A stretch of 21,286 bases of DNA from Chloroflexota bacterium (GTDB lineage Bacteria; Chloroflexota; Dehalococcoidia; DSTF01; JACRBR01): positions 1-21,286 of the forward strand of contig JACRBR010000063.1 of NCBI GenBank assembly GCA_016213125.1, in the 5' to 3' direction. The position numbers were made by a program, and so were the translations under genes. Numbering within the stretch: the first letter of the stretch is position 1; each line of letters begins with the position of its first letter. Below the pieces are notes generated by a model, which was given only the letters and a program-made list of their open reading frames with translations, searched no databases and had not been told where the DNA came from. Below, one piece after another: positions 8,028-15,740 of the stretch.

Positions 8028-9623
8028 TTACAGGTACGCCGTCTCCTGGTATCCGCCAAATACGTCGCGCATGGTCTCGCACATCTCGCCCAAGGTCGCG
8101 TGCGCATTCGCAGCATCGATGAGCGCGGGCATGACATTGGCGCCGTTTCGGCACGCCTGCTCCAGGGCGCGCAGGGTGCCTACCGCTGCGCGGCTGTCGC
8201 GTTCGCGCCGGAGCGAGCGCAGATCTTCGATCTGGCGATGGTATGCGGCCTCGTCCATCTTCAGGACGGGCACATCCACGGATTCGTTTGCTACGTGGCG
8301 ATTGACGCCAACGATGATTCGCGCGCCGGTCTCGATCTCGCACTGGCAACGATAGGCAGCGTCGGCGATCTCCTGCTGCATGTACCCGGCCTCGATGGCG
8401 CGCACAGCTCCGCCCAGGTCCTCTATGCGATGGAGGTACTCATTCGCCTCTCGCTCGATGTCGTTGGTCCGCGATTCCACGAAGTAGCTGCCGGCCAGCG
8501 GATCCACCGTATCCGTGACGCCGGTCTCGTGCGCGAGGATTTGCTGTGTCCGAAGGGCCAGCAGCGCGGCGTGTTCGCTGGGCAGAGCGAGGGCCTCGTC
8601 GAGGGAGTTGGTGTGGAGCGACTGCGTGCCTCCCATGACGGCAGCCAGCGCCTGAAGGGCGGTGCGGATCACGTTCACCTCGGGCTGCTGCGCGGTGAGC
8701 GATGCACCCGAGGTCTGGGTGTGAAAGCGCATCCACCACGATCGAGGTTCGCGGGCGCCGAACTGGTCACGCATGATGCGGGCCCACATGCGGCGGGCGG
8801 CTCGGAACTTGGCCACCTCTTCGAAGAAGTCGTTGTGACAGTTGAAGAAGAACGACAGCCGCGGCGCAAACTCGTCGACCGCGAGGCCGCGATCGAGGCA
8901 GTAGCGAACGTAGGCAATGCCATCGGCCAGCGTGAAGGCGAGTTCCTGCGCCGCCGTCGAGCCGGCCTCGCGGATGTGATAGCCGGAGATGCTGATGGTG
9001 TTCCACAGGGGCATGTGGCGCGAACCGAACTCGATGGTGTCGACGACGAGTCGCATCGATGGTTCGGGCGGGTACAGGTACTCCTTCTGTGCAATGAACT
9101 CTTTGAGGATGTCGTTCTGCAGCGTGCCGGCGAGTTTGGCCCGTGGAATCCCCCGCTTTTCGGCGGCGGCGATGTACATCGCCCAGATGGGAGCGGCGGG
9201 CGCATTGATGGTCATCGACGTGGTGACGCCGTTCAGCGGGATGCCCTGGAGGAGGACCTCCATATCCCTCAGCGAAGACACCGCTACGCCGCAACGGCCG
9301 AACTCGCCTGCCGCATCCGGCGCGTCGCTGTCGTAGCCCATGAGGGTCGGGAGGTCGAAGGCAATGGAGAGGCCGGTCTGGCCCTCAGACAGGAGATAGC
9401 GGAAGCGCGCGTTCGTTTCGGCCGCGCTGCCAAATCCCGCGAACATGCGCATCGTCCACGGCTTGCCGGTGTAGCCGGTCCGGTGGATGCCACGCGTAAA
9501 CGGGAACTCCCCTGGATCGCCGAGGTCACGCCTGTAGTCGAGGTCGCGTATGTCCGATGGCCCGTATACGGGGTGGCCGACTGCCGGATCGCCGCCGGCG
9601 CCCGAGTGATGGCTCTCGCTCAT
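8028..9623 (-). CDS. B12-dependent acyl-CoA mutase, large (catalytic) subunit; isobutyryl-CoA-mutase-like specificity residues
   Basis: A 531-residue TIM-barrel catalytic subunit of the methylmalonyl-CoA mutase superfamily, which moves a carbonyl-CoA group by adenosylcobalamin radical chemistry. It ends at the end of the barrel-plus-linker region and has no cobalamin-binding domain (no DxHxxG), so it needs a separate small subunit, not found in this window. Aligned to the Propionibacterium enzyme, H216 matches His244 (SISGYHIREAG), F61 matches Tyr89 (TMRMFAGFG) and Q179 matches Arg207 (EFIAQKEYLYPP). The spacings agree exactly (118 and 37 residues). Phe plus Gln is the pair in isobutyryl-CoA mutase; methylmalonyl-CoA mutase has Tyr plus Arg. 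M60 replaces the usual Gln88. The ATG at 9623 has only a weak upstream gcagg. It is probably last in the leftward acyl-CoA gene set. Confidence 0.9.
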   Translation of the reverse strand: MSESHHSGAGGDPAVGHPVYGPSDIRDLDYRRDLGDPGEFPFTRGIHRTGYTGKPWTMRMFAGFGSAAETNARFRYLLSEGQTGLSIAFDLPTLMGYDSDAPDAAGEFGRCGVAVSSLRDMEVLLQGIPLNGVTTSMTINAPAAPIWAMYIAAAEKRGIPRAKLAGTLQNDILKEFIAQKEYLYPPEPSMRLVVDTIEFGSRHMPLWNTISISGYHIREAGSTAAQELAFTLADGIAYVRYCLDRGLAVDEFAPRLSFFFNCHNDFFEEVAKFRAARRMWARIMRDQFGAREPRSWWMRFHTQTSGASLTAQQPEVNVIRTALQALAAVMGGTQSLHTNSLDEALALPSEHAALLALRTQQILAHETGVTDTVDPLAGSYFVESRTNDIEREANEYLHRIEDLGGAVRAIEAGYMQQEIADAAYRCQCEIETGARIIVGVNRHVANESVDVPVLKMDEAAYHRQIEDLRSLRRERDSRAAVGTLRALEQACRNGANVMPALIDAANAHATLGEMCETMRDVFGGYQETAYL

Positions 9624-9753
9624 ACCTGCATCATCGATCTCGCGGGCACGTCGCGACAAGCCCTGGCGAGGTTCCGAAGGAGCATCCGGATCGGAATCGC
9701 ACGTGGGAGCATGCGCAATCGCACACAACAGAATGAAAGCTGCTGCTGCATTC

Positions 9754-9773
9754 GGAGGGGCTAAAGCCCCTCT
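9754..9773. terminator. GC-rich hairpin between acyl-CoA dehydrogenase and mutase genes
   Basis: GAGGGGC-TAAA-GCCCCTC forms a perfect 7-bp stem with a four-base loop (9755-9761 with 9766-9772), extendable by a G-U pair. It lies about 80 bases after the dehydrogenase stop and 130 bases before the mutase start. No U-tract follows, so it may be an attenuating hairpin or a dispersed palindromic repeat instead of a strong terminator. The hairpin at 16864-16884 has a similar CT-AAAG centre. Confidence 0.45.
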
Positions 9774-9853
9774 AGTACTGGTGGTAGAACGGGGACTTTC
9801 AAGGTAATGACGGGCCACACCGGGGAACGCGAGCGCAGGGATCGCGCACCGGG

Positions 9854-11077
9854 TCATTCCCCCAGGAGCATCTTGGCGCCAGCCAGGGCAAGGACGTCGT
9901 TCGCACCGTCCTCGATGAGCGAGGCGCGGGCATCGCGATACAGCATCTCCACGAGCACACCCTTCGCCAGGCCCATACCGCCGAAGATCTGGATCGCGTC
10001 GGACGCCAGATCGAGCGCCGTCTGCGTGCACTGGATCTTCGCGGCGATGGAGTAGTGCGTGGTTGGGCGACCGGAGAGCAGGCGCCGATTCGCCAGCTTC
10101 GATAGCGCGCGCGCAGATTCCAGCCTCGTGAACATGTCGAAGAGCTTCCGCTGGACGAGCTGGTGCTGGGCGATGACCGTCCCTCCCTGCACCCGCTGCT
10201 GCGCGTACGTGAGGGCTTCCTCGAACGCCGCCCGCGCGACGCCGCAGAACGTGGTGCTCATCCCGGCGTTCGCGCTTGCCAGGATCGAATCGGTCGGTGA
10301 GCCGAACGTACTGGGCTCGGTGAGCATGTAGTGGCGCGGGATGCGCACGTTGTCGAAGAAGATCTCTCCCTGGTTCAGGGCGCGCTGGCCGAGCTTGTTG
10401 AGCGGCTTGCCGCGCGAGACACCAGGGAGATTGAGCGGCACGACGGCGACCCCGGTCCCTCCCATGCCGAGCGAGGGATCCACGCACAGGAACGCGAGCG
10501 TATGGGTGGCGAGCGTTCCGTTCGAGACCCAGGCGGACTTCTGGCCGTTGATCACCCAGTCGTCGCCGTCCCGGCGCGCCATGCACTCGAAGTGGATGTC
10601 GGCCCGGGCGCCCTCGCCGGAAAAGAGGATCGCGTCGGAACCGTGCTGGGGCTCGGTGGCGCACCAGCAACCGATGTACTTGCCCTCCGTGTCTTCCACG
10701 TAGGGCATGACGATCTCGCGCATCAAGTCCGGGTTGCCGGTCATCGCGGCGAACCGGAACGGCATCGAGGTGACGCCGAGGCTGATGGAGAGGCCGGCGT
10801 TACCCCAGCCCATCTCCTCTCCGACGACCCACGAGTCCATCGGACCCAGCCCCGCGCCGCCGAGCTCCACCGGGAACGAGCGCAGATGGTATCCGGCCTG
10901 GTACGCCTTCCGGAAGATTCCACGCAGGGGCGAGTCGGGGCCGATCACCTGCTCGGGGGTCAACTGATCGAGCTCCATGGCCCCGGGGCGCATGACCTCC
11001 GTGGCGAAGCGATTGGTCTCCAGGCGGAGCCGCTCCTGGTCCGGCGTAAGCTCGAAGGTGAGGTCAACAGCGCTCAT
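9854..11077 (-). CDS. Acyl-CoA dehydrogenase
   Basis: A 407-residue FAD enzyme of full family length that would oxidise an acyl-CoA to the 2,3-enoyl-CoA and pass electrons to ETF. The ATG at 11077 follows a ggaga ribosome-binding sequence. The flavin/substrate signature CWCATEPQHGSD is at 137-148 and the second signature NGQKSAWVSNG at 177-187; C-terminal helices carry the QIFGGMGLAKG segment (363-373). The catalytic base is probably E389, in SLIEDGANDVLAL, where short-chain enzymes have YEGTNEIQ; the extra D after the Glu is shared with the paralogue at 16917-18158. The Glu sits in the usual C-terminal position. The gene starts 15 bp after the thiolase stop, so it is likely in one transcript with the DUF35 and thiolase genes. 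Chain length and branching of the substrate cannot be read from sequence. Confidence 0.93.
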   Translation of the reverse strand: MSAVDLTFELTPDQERLRLETNRFATEVMRPGAMELDQLTPEQVIGPDSPLRGIFRKAYQAGYHLRSFPVELGGAGLGPMDSWVVGEEMGWGNAGLSISLGVTSMPFRFAAMTGNPDLMREIVMPYVEDTEGKYIGCWCATEPQHGSDAILFSGEGARADIHFECMARRDGDDWVINGQKSAWVSNGTLATHTLAFLCVDPSLGMGGTGVAVVPLNLPGVSRGKPLNKLGQRALNQGEIFFDNVRIPRHYMLTEPSTFGSPTDSILASANAGMSTTFCGVARAAFEEALTYAQQRVQGGTVIAQHQLVQRKLFDMFTRLESARALSKLANRRLLSGRPTTHYSIAAKIQCTQTALDLASDAIQIFGGMGLAKGVLVEMLYRDARASLIEDGANDVLALAGAKMLLGE

Positions 11078-11092
11078 GGTGGGTCTCCAGTG

Positions 11093-12229
11093 CTACGTGT
11101 TGAAGATGAGTACGTTCACTCCGCCGATCCCGGCATTTTGTACGAGGCCGGCGCGTGCTCCCGCTACCTGGCGCGGGCCAGCCTGACCGCGGAGCTGGCG
11201 CACGACTTCGGTGACCATGGCGCCGCCCGTCGCTCCCATGGGATGTCCCCTGCTGAGGAGACCGCCGTCCGTGTTCACGGGGCATCGGCCGGTGATCTCG
11301 GTGCCGCCCTCCCACACGAACGGACCGCCCTCACCCGGCTTCACGTATCCCAGCTCTTCGATGGTCAGGATCTCGCCCGGGGTGAAGGCATCGTGAACCT
11401 GCGTCACACGGACATCCTCGGGACCGATACCAGCCTTCTGGTACGCCCGCCTGGCCACGAGGCCGGTTGGGCCCTCGCCCTGGGGCGAGCGTTCTCGCGA
11501 GTACACGGGTGAACCGCCGGCCCAGGCGCGAAGGTGGACCGGCGTGTTGGTGTGGCGGCGAGCGAACGACGCGGACGCAAGGATGACGGCCGACGCGCCG
11601 TCGCTCGTGGGGCAGCACTGATAGAGGGTCAGCGGCTCGCAGACCATTCGCGAGGCGAGCACCTCCTCGAGCGTGATCGCGACGCGGTACTGAGCGTTGG
11701 GGTTGTGCATGGCGTTGCGGTGAGACTTGACGCTCACCTGGGCGAAGTGCTCCGGCTTCGTGCCGAACTCGGACATGTGGCGCTGGGCCATCATGGCGTA
11801 GGCGGCGGGCATGACGTTCAGCCCCATGAGCGATGCATAGCCGTCGCTGTCCACGCCGCCAACGCGCAGCATGCCGCGCTCCATCTTCTCGGCGCCGATG
11901 ACCATGGCGGTCTCGACGGAGCCCGCGCGAATGGCATCTGCCGCGAGCATGAGGGAGCGCGACGAACTGCCGCAGGCCAGCTCGATATTCGTGATGGGGA
12001 TGCCGTGCTGGCCGAGCTCACCGAAGATGCGCATGCCTACACCCACCGGGGGGCCGGTCCCGCCCACGCGACCGAGGTAGCCGGCCTCGACCTGGTTGAA
12101 TTCGATGCCCGCGTCGTCCAGCGCCGCCAGCCCGGCCTCGCGCGCGAGATCATCGAGCGACTTCGTGGGGAAGCGGCCGAAGGGATGGAGGCCCACGCCG
12201 AGGACGACGACGTCTTCTCCGATGCTCAT
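11093..12229 (-). CDS. Thiolase, SCP2/lipid-transfer-protein type
   Basis: A 378-residue thiolase-fold enzyme expected to cleave a beta-ketoacyl-CoA with CoA. The nucleophile is C86 in NIELACGSSSRSL; the catalytic His is H329 in GGLLSRGHPMGATG; the third block is VHDAF (278-282), as in SCP-x-type thiolases in place of the NEAF block of classical thiolases. The second catalytic Cys of classical enzymes, in CxGxG near the C-terminus, is replaced by N365 in VQNAGIGG, again as in the SCP2 group. Because C86 is present, it is a thiolase candidate and not an Ltp2-type aldolase, which lacks that Cys. Its ATG overlaps the DUF35 stop by 4 bp (ATGA), indicating translational coupling; SCP2-type thiolases and their aldolase relatives often work as complexes with a DUF35 partner. 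The ACAD gene follows 15 bp downstream. Confidence 0.9.
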   Translation of the reverse strand: MSIGEDVVVLGVGLHPFGRFPTKSLDDLAREAGLAALDDAGIEFNQVEAGYLGRVGGTGPPVGVGMRIFGELGQHGIPITNIELACGSSSRSLMLAADAIRAGSVETAMVIGAEKMERGMLRVGGVDSDGYASLMGLNVMPAAYAMMAQRHMSEFGTKPEHFAQVSVKSHRNAMHNPNAQYRVAITLEEVLASRMVCEPLTLYQCCPTSDGASAVILASASFARRHTNTPVHLRAWAGGSPVYSRERSPQGEGPTGLVARRAYQKAGIGPEDVRVTQVHDAFTPGEILTIEELGYVKPGEGGPFVWEGGTEITGRCPVNTDGGLLSRGHPMGATGGAMVTEVVRQLRGQAGPRQVAGARAGLVQNAGIGGVNVLIFNT

Positions 12230-12660
12230 GTGGCGTCCGTTCCCGGCCGGAACGCGAAGGCGACGACGCGGTCGCCATCCGACATCCGGTCCGTGTCATA
12301 CAGGGTCATGACCACGGGCATTCCGACGCGCACGTCGGTTACGGAACACCCGGTCACGATGGACTGCGTGAAGGGTCCGTCCTGCAACCTGATCTGCGCG
12401 ATGACGTACGGCGGCTCGAGGATGGCGCCCGGAGGCTTCTGGTGGACGATGGTGAAGGTCCAGACGACGCCGAGGGGAGAGAGCAGGCACTCGTCGAGGC
12501 CGCGATGGCCACAGCCGAGACAGATGGCCCGCTGGCCGGCAAAGCGAGCTCCACATGAGGGACAGGCGCTGCCACGGAGCTGCGGCCTCTCGGCTGGGTC
12601 CGCGGGAATCGTGAACGCGGCTCCCTTGATCGCGACAGGTGTTCCGGCGCCCGCGGTCAT
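12226..12660 (-). CDS. DUF35 zinc-ribbon/OB-fold protein, thiolase partner
   Basis: A 144-residue protein with the DUF35 layout: a rubredoxin-like zinc ribbon with C33, C36, C47 and C50 (CPSCG and CLGCG), followed by an OB-fold rich in beta strands (about 58-140). The start ATG at 12660 has aaagg upstream. Proteins of this family pair with thiolase-fold enzymes, for example ChsH2 with Ltp2 in steroid side-chain breakdown, where they help bind acyl-CoA. The 4-bp overlap with the thiolase start supports the same arrangement here. It is the first gene of the leftward acyl-CoA set, facing a 379-bp divergent region. Confidence 0.88.
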   Translation of the reverse strand: MTAGAGTPVAIKGAAFTIPADPAERPQLRGSACPSCGARFAGQRAICLGCGHRGLDECLLSPLGVVWTFTIVHQKPPGAILEPPYVIAQIRLQDGPFTQSIVTGCSVTDVRVGMPVVMTLYDTDRMSDGDRVVAFAFRPGTDAT

Positions 12661-12834
12661 GGCCCAGGCCTTTCACTCTTCGCGCGCCGATGAGCAGTGC
12701 GTAGCGCCACGGACCCGTACGCGGTTGATCGCTGGGGGGCGGGAGGCCCGGAGGGGAGAGTCCCAGGGGCGCGTTGGGGCGTTCGGGGGCGAGACACGAT
12801 GCCTCCCGGAAGCCGCGGGTCGATGGCGAGTCTG

Positions 12835-12852
12835 GGCCATGGGGCCATGGCC
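12835..12852. promoter_or_regulatory. Tandem palindromic octamer, possible operator
   Basis: GGCCATGG occurs twice back to back and is followed by CC, so the second copy lies in a 10-bp palindrome (GGCCATGGCC). The position, about 175 bp upstream of the DUF35 start and 190 bp upstream of the nitroreductase start, suits a shared regulator site. No protein is known to bind it and it could be chance. Confidence 0.3.
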
Positions 12853-12878
12853 ATTCCAGTGACAAACGGCATTGGACC

Positions 12879-12932
12879 GGGGGCCATAAGCCCTGTGCGT
12901 TTCGGCAACAGGGCACTTACCGGGTGGCCCCC
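12879..12932 (+). promoter_or_regulatory. Foldable element in the divergent region, possible structured leader
   Basis: The outer arms GGGGGCC (12879-12885) and GGCCCCC (12926-12932) pair perfectly. Inside, TAAGCCCTG (12887-12895) can pair with CAGGG (12909-12913) and CTTA (12916-12919) around a small bulge, and TGC (12896-12898) with GCA (12905-12907) around a short loop. This gives about 19 pairs in 54 bases. On the plus strand it would end about 107 bases before the nitroreductase start. I match it to no riboswitch class that I know. The strand is uncertain because the pairing works on both. Confidence 0.4.
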
Positions 12933-13039
12933 CCTAGCCTAGTGTGGGGCTCTGACGCACCGCTACCCCGGCCGGAGCGGCGTTCGTCCGTGGGCGGTCC
13001 ACCGCCCTGCGGTGCGCACGCCCGCGAGGAGGGATAGCC

Positions 13040-13909
13040 ATGGAACTCAAGGAAGTCATAGGGCGCCGGCGAACGATTCGTTTCTTCTTGCCGTTCCGGC
13101 CCGTGGAGCGCGAGAAGATCCAGAAGATGCTGGAGGCGGCGCGGCGGTCCTCGTGTGTCGGCAACGTGATGAACGTGCGCGGCATCGTCATCTGGAAAGA
13201 CCAGGCGTCACCGGAGCTGATCAAGGCGATCACGCCGCCGCTGGGATACCAGCAGATGCAGACGGCTCCCGCCTTCATCTTCTGGTACAACGACATCGCC
13301 GCGTACCAGATCGACAAGTGGATCGGCGATCTGCACAAGCTGGCGGAATCGCGCCGGATTGGCACCGATGTCGCGTCCACGAAGGCGCAGATCGACCGCG
13401 GCCTGCGTCCGGCCTTCGCGGCGGCGTGGCAGCAGGCGGCCGTGGGCCCACTGGCGTTCATGGACGTAGGGCAGGCCATCGCGCAGGCGACGCTTGTCGC
13501 GTATGACGAAGGGCTCAGCACCTGCTGTATGAGTAGCCCGCGCCTGGAGCAGGTCGGAAAGCTGCTCGATCTGCCGGAAACGGCCGTTCCGGTGTGCCTG
13601 CAGGCCGTCGGCTACTCCGCCGAGCAGTGGGAGGCCGGCGGTCAGACCGTGAAGCCTCCGTTCGAGTCGCTGTTCTTCGAGATGCGCCACGGCACACCGT
13701 TTGAGGCCGACCCGGCGGTCGAGGAGGAGTTGCGCCGAGAGAAGATGATCCAGGCGCCGGCGCCGCTGGCCTGGCGCGAAGCCGAGCTGAAGTACCTGAT
13801 GACGGCGCTTGGCCTTGAGGAACGCATCACCGCCTTCCCATTTCCAGCAGCCGCGCCGACCGGCAATGGCGCAGCTAGCAGCGGCGCTGCTGGAGACGCG
13901 AAGTCATGA
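13040..13909 (+). CDS. Nitroreductase-family flavoprotein
   Basis: A 289-residue protein of the FMN-dependent nitroreductase fold. The ATG at 13040 has a strong gaggaggg upstream. The N-terminus carries the family signature, RRRTIRFFLPFRPVEREKI and then LEAARRSSCVGN (residues 9-42), where the Arg residues would contact FMN phosphate. The later MDVGQAIAQATLVAYDEGL segment, around residues 145-165, is the usual long helix of this family. The C-terminus is low-complexity Ala/Gly. Substrates in this family range from nitro groups to enoyl and quinone compounds; none can be assigned here. Its stop overlaps the CoA-transferase start by 4 bp, so it is made together with the transferase and probably acts on the same compound or its CoA thioester. 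Confidence 0.82.
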   Translation: MELKEVIGRRRTIRFFLPFRPVEREKIQKMLEAARRSSCVGNVMNVRGIVIWKDQASPELIKAITPPLGYQQMQTAPAFIFWYNDIAAYQIDKWIGDLHKLAESRRIGTDVASTKAQIDRGLRPAFAAAWQQAAVGPLAFMDVGQAIAQATLVAYDEGLSTCCMSSPRLEQVGKLLDLPETAVPVCLQAVGYSAEQWEAGGQTVKPPFESLFFEMRHGTPFEADPAVEEELRREKMIQAPAPLAWREAELKYLMTALGLEERITAFPFPAAAPTGNGAASSGAAGDAKS

Positions 13910-14889
13910 CGACGCGCTCGATACCGGTGCTAGACCAGGGCGCGGGGGAGTTTCGCCCGCCGGATCCGGATGCCGCCCGGCGTTGGGCACGCGACAAAGA
14001 CCGCCGGCTCGTCGACAAGCGGATGACGGAGCAGGCCGCCGTCGAGCGGTTCGTTGCCGACGGGTCATACGTTAGCTACGACACGAACGTGTGGCGCCGT
14101 GGCCCCAGCTCCCTGATGCGGGAGATCATTCGCCAGCACAAGCGCGACCTCTGGCTGGCCGCGAAGTTCAGCGCCCACGACGCGACGCTGCTCACCGCCG
14201 GCGGCTGCGTGAGCAAGATCGACGTGGGCTGGATGGAAGTGGGGCGCATCATCACGGACGCGGTGCGCGAAGGCCGCGTGAAGATGTTCGAATGGACCAA
14301 CGGCGCGCTGGCCTATCGCCACCTGGCGGGAGCGCTGGGCGTTCCGTTCCTTCCGCTGCGGTATGTGGGCGGCACCGATGTGTTTCACAACTCCGGTGCG
14401 CAGCTCATCGAAGATCCATACACCGGTCAGCCGGTGTGCCTGGTGCCCGCGGTGAATCCGGACGTCGCGCTCATTCACGTGAACCAGTGCGACATCTACG
14501 GCAACGCACGCGTGTTCGGCCCGGGGCTGGCGCCCGTCGAGACGGCGATGGCCTCGCGCCACGTCATTCTCTCGACGGAGGAGATCATCGACACCGACGA
14601 GATACGCAAGCATCCTGCACAGACCACCATCCCGTACTACGTGGTCGATGCCGTGGTCCACGCGCCCTTCGGATGCTATCCCGGATCCGTGCCGGGGCTG
14701 TACCGCGCGGACCTGGAGCACCTCATGGAGTTCGGGGCGGCGCAGCTGCAGGGAACGATGGACGCGTATCTCGAGAAGTGGGTGTATGGCGTCGCGTCGC
14801 ACACAGAGATGATGGAGAAGCGGGTGGGGCTGGCGAAGATGCAGCAGCTTCAGGCCGATGAGACACACACGGAGGGGTACTACACGTGA
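13906..14889 (+). CDS. Class I CoA-transferase, subunit A (glutaconate CoA-transferase-like)
   Basis: A 327-residue alpha subunit of the family-I CoA-transferases. The ATG start lies in an ATGA overlap with the nitroreductase stop. The family is recognised from the GGCVSKIDVGWMEVG region, the ALAYRHLAGALGVPFLPLR segment near residues 143-161, and the later PDVALIHVNQCDIYGNARV, which is the CoA/dimer-contact pattern of GctA-type subunits. It would form a heteromer with the next gene and transfer CoA between a donor acyl-CoA and a free acid. The IpdA subunit of the steroid ring-opening hydrolase is a related alternative, so the reaction could be C-C hydrolysis instead of CoA transfer; the Glu retained in the B subunit favours transfer. 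Confidence 0.87.
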   Translation: MTTRSIPVLDQGAGEFRPPDPDAARRWARDKDRRLVDKRMTEQAAVERFVADGSYVSYDTNVWRRGPSSLMREIIRQHKRDLWLAAKFSAHDATLLTAGGCVSKIDVGWMEVGRIITDAVREGRVKMFEWTNGALAYRHLAGALGVPFLPLRYVGGTDVFHNSGAQLIEDPYTGQPVCLVPAVNPDVALIHVNQCDIYGNARVFGPGLAPVETAMASRHVILSTEEIIDTDEIRKHPAQTTIPYYVVDAVVHAPFGCYPGSVPGLYRADLEHLMEFGAAQLQGTMDAYLEKWVYGVASHTEMMEKRVGLAKMQQLQADETHTEGYYT

Positions 14890-15740
14890 GTAGCGCAACC
14901 TCGTTCACCGACAACGAAGCGATCATCACCTACGCGTCCCGTCTCATGGACGAGAACCGGCTGTATTTCGTCGCAATCGGCGGCCCGCCATTGTTGGCGG
15001 TGCTCCTGGCGAAGCAGCTCCATGCGCCATCCATCGCCTACGTCGTGGAGGATGGCACCATCGCCCCGGAGATGCGGCTGCCAGCGCCGGCTTTCATGAT
15101 CGGCGCAGGGCTTGCCAGCAGCCGGGCGGTCGCCTGGACCGACATGAACACGGTCGATTTTCACGCGTCACGCGGATACATCGACGATGGCGTCCTGGCC
15201 GCGGTGCAGGTCGATGCGTACGGCAACTTCAACTCCACCTTCGCGGGCGGCACTTACGATCGCCCGGAACGCCGCTTCGGCGGGCCAGGCGGGGCGACGG
15301 AGATCGCCTCGCTATGCTGGCGCACGATGCTCATGACGCGCCTGCAGCGCCGCAAGTTCGTGGAGAAGTTGGACTTCGTATCTTCCCCGGGCTACATCGA
15401 CGGCACGCCGGGCGCCCGGGAGCGGGCTGGACTGCCGGCCGGTACGGGGCCATACCGCGTGATTACCGAGCGCGCGATGTTTGGATTCGATGAAGAGACA
15501 CACCGTATGAAGCTGCTTGCCGTCGCGCCATGGTCGAGCATCGACGACGTGCTCTCCGACATGGAGTTCCGACCGGTGGTGCCCGACGATGTTGTGCCCC
15601 TAGAGCCGCCAACGGAGCGCGAGCTGGACGTCCTTCGCACGCAGGTCGATCCGAGCGGGCGCACGATCGCCGGGGACTGGATCGTCCTGGATGGGGCCGC
15701 GCAGGCGGCGAAGGCCGCGCCTGTCGCGGGGGCGTCGTGA
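14886..15740 (+). CDS. Class I CoA-transferase, subunit B
   Basis: A 284-residue beta subunit, starting at a GTG that overlaps the subunit A stop by 4 bp (GTGA). The IGGPPLLAVLLAKQLHAPS segment and the later GYIDDGVLAAVQVDAYGNFNS segment fit this subunit. E55, in YVVEDGTIAPE, is at the place of the catalytic Glu (Glu54 in the Acidaminococcus glutaconate CoA-transferase) that forms the glutamyl-CoA intermediate. Keeping this residue argues for true transferase activity. The carboxylic acid substrate is unknown. The stop overlaps the moaA start by 4 bp. Confidence 0.87.
   Translation: MSSATSFTDNEAIITYASRLMDENRLYFVAIGGPPLLAVLLAKQLHAPSIAYVVEDGTIAPEMRLPAPAFMIGAGLASSRAVAWTDMNTVDFHASRGYIDDGVLAAVQVDAYGNFNSTFAGGTYDRPERRFGGPGGATEIASLCWRTMLMTRLQRRKFVEKLDFVSSPGYIDGTPGARERAGLPAGTGPYRVITERAMFGFDEETHRMKLLAVAPWSSIDDVLSDMEFRPVVPDDVVPLEPPTERELDVLRTQVDPSGRTIAGDWIVLDGAAQAAKAAPVAGAS

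Larger units (their letters stand above)
12661..13039. other. Divergent intergenic region (379 bp) between the two acyl-CoA gene sets
   Basis: This region lies between the leftward DUF35-thiolase-ACAD-mutase genes and the rightward nitroreductase-CoA transferase-moaA genes, so it should carry the control of both. It holds a tandem palindromic octamer (12835-12852) and a long foldable element (12879-12932), listed separately. Short open frames here have no ribosome-binding site or protein-like composition. The ribosome-binding site gaggaggg for the nitroreductase is at its right end. I see no clear -35/-10 pair. Confidence 0.55.

Noticed and set aside
8028..9623. Annotation as plain methylmalonyl-CoA mutase
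   Set aside because: The two substrate-selecting residues are Phe and Gln, not Tyr and Arg, so that name would overstate what the sequence shows.
8100..9764. A 554-codon rightward frame opposite the mutase
   Set aside because: Antisense shadow of a well-supported gene, with Arg/Gly-rich composition and no recognisable motif.
8028..10670. An 880-residue leftward frame that would fuse extra sequence to the N-terminus of the mutase
   Set aside because: Residues before the mutase start are the first dehydrogenase gene read in the wrong frame, followed by intergenic sequence. The mutase is complete from 9623.
12774..13037. Small rightward frame (87 codons) before the nitroreductase
   Set aside because: No ribosome-binding site, no protein-like composition, and it spans the foldable element.
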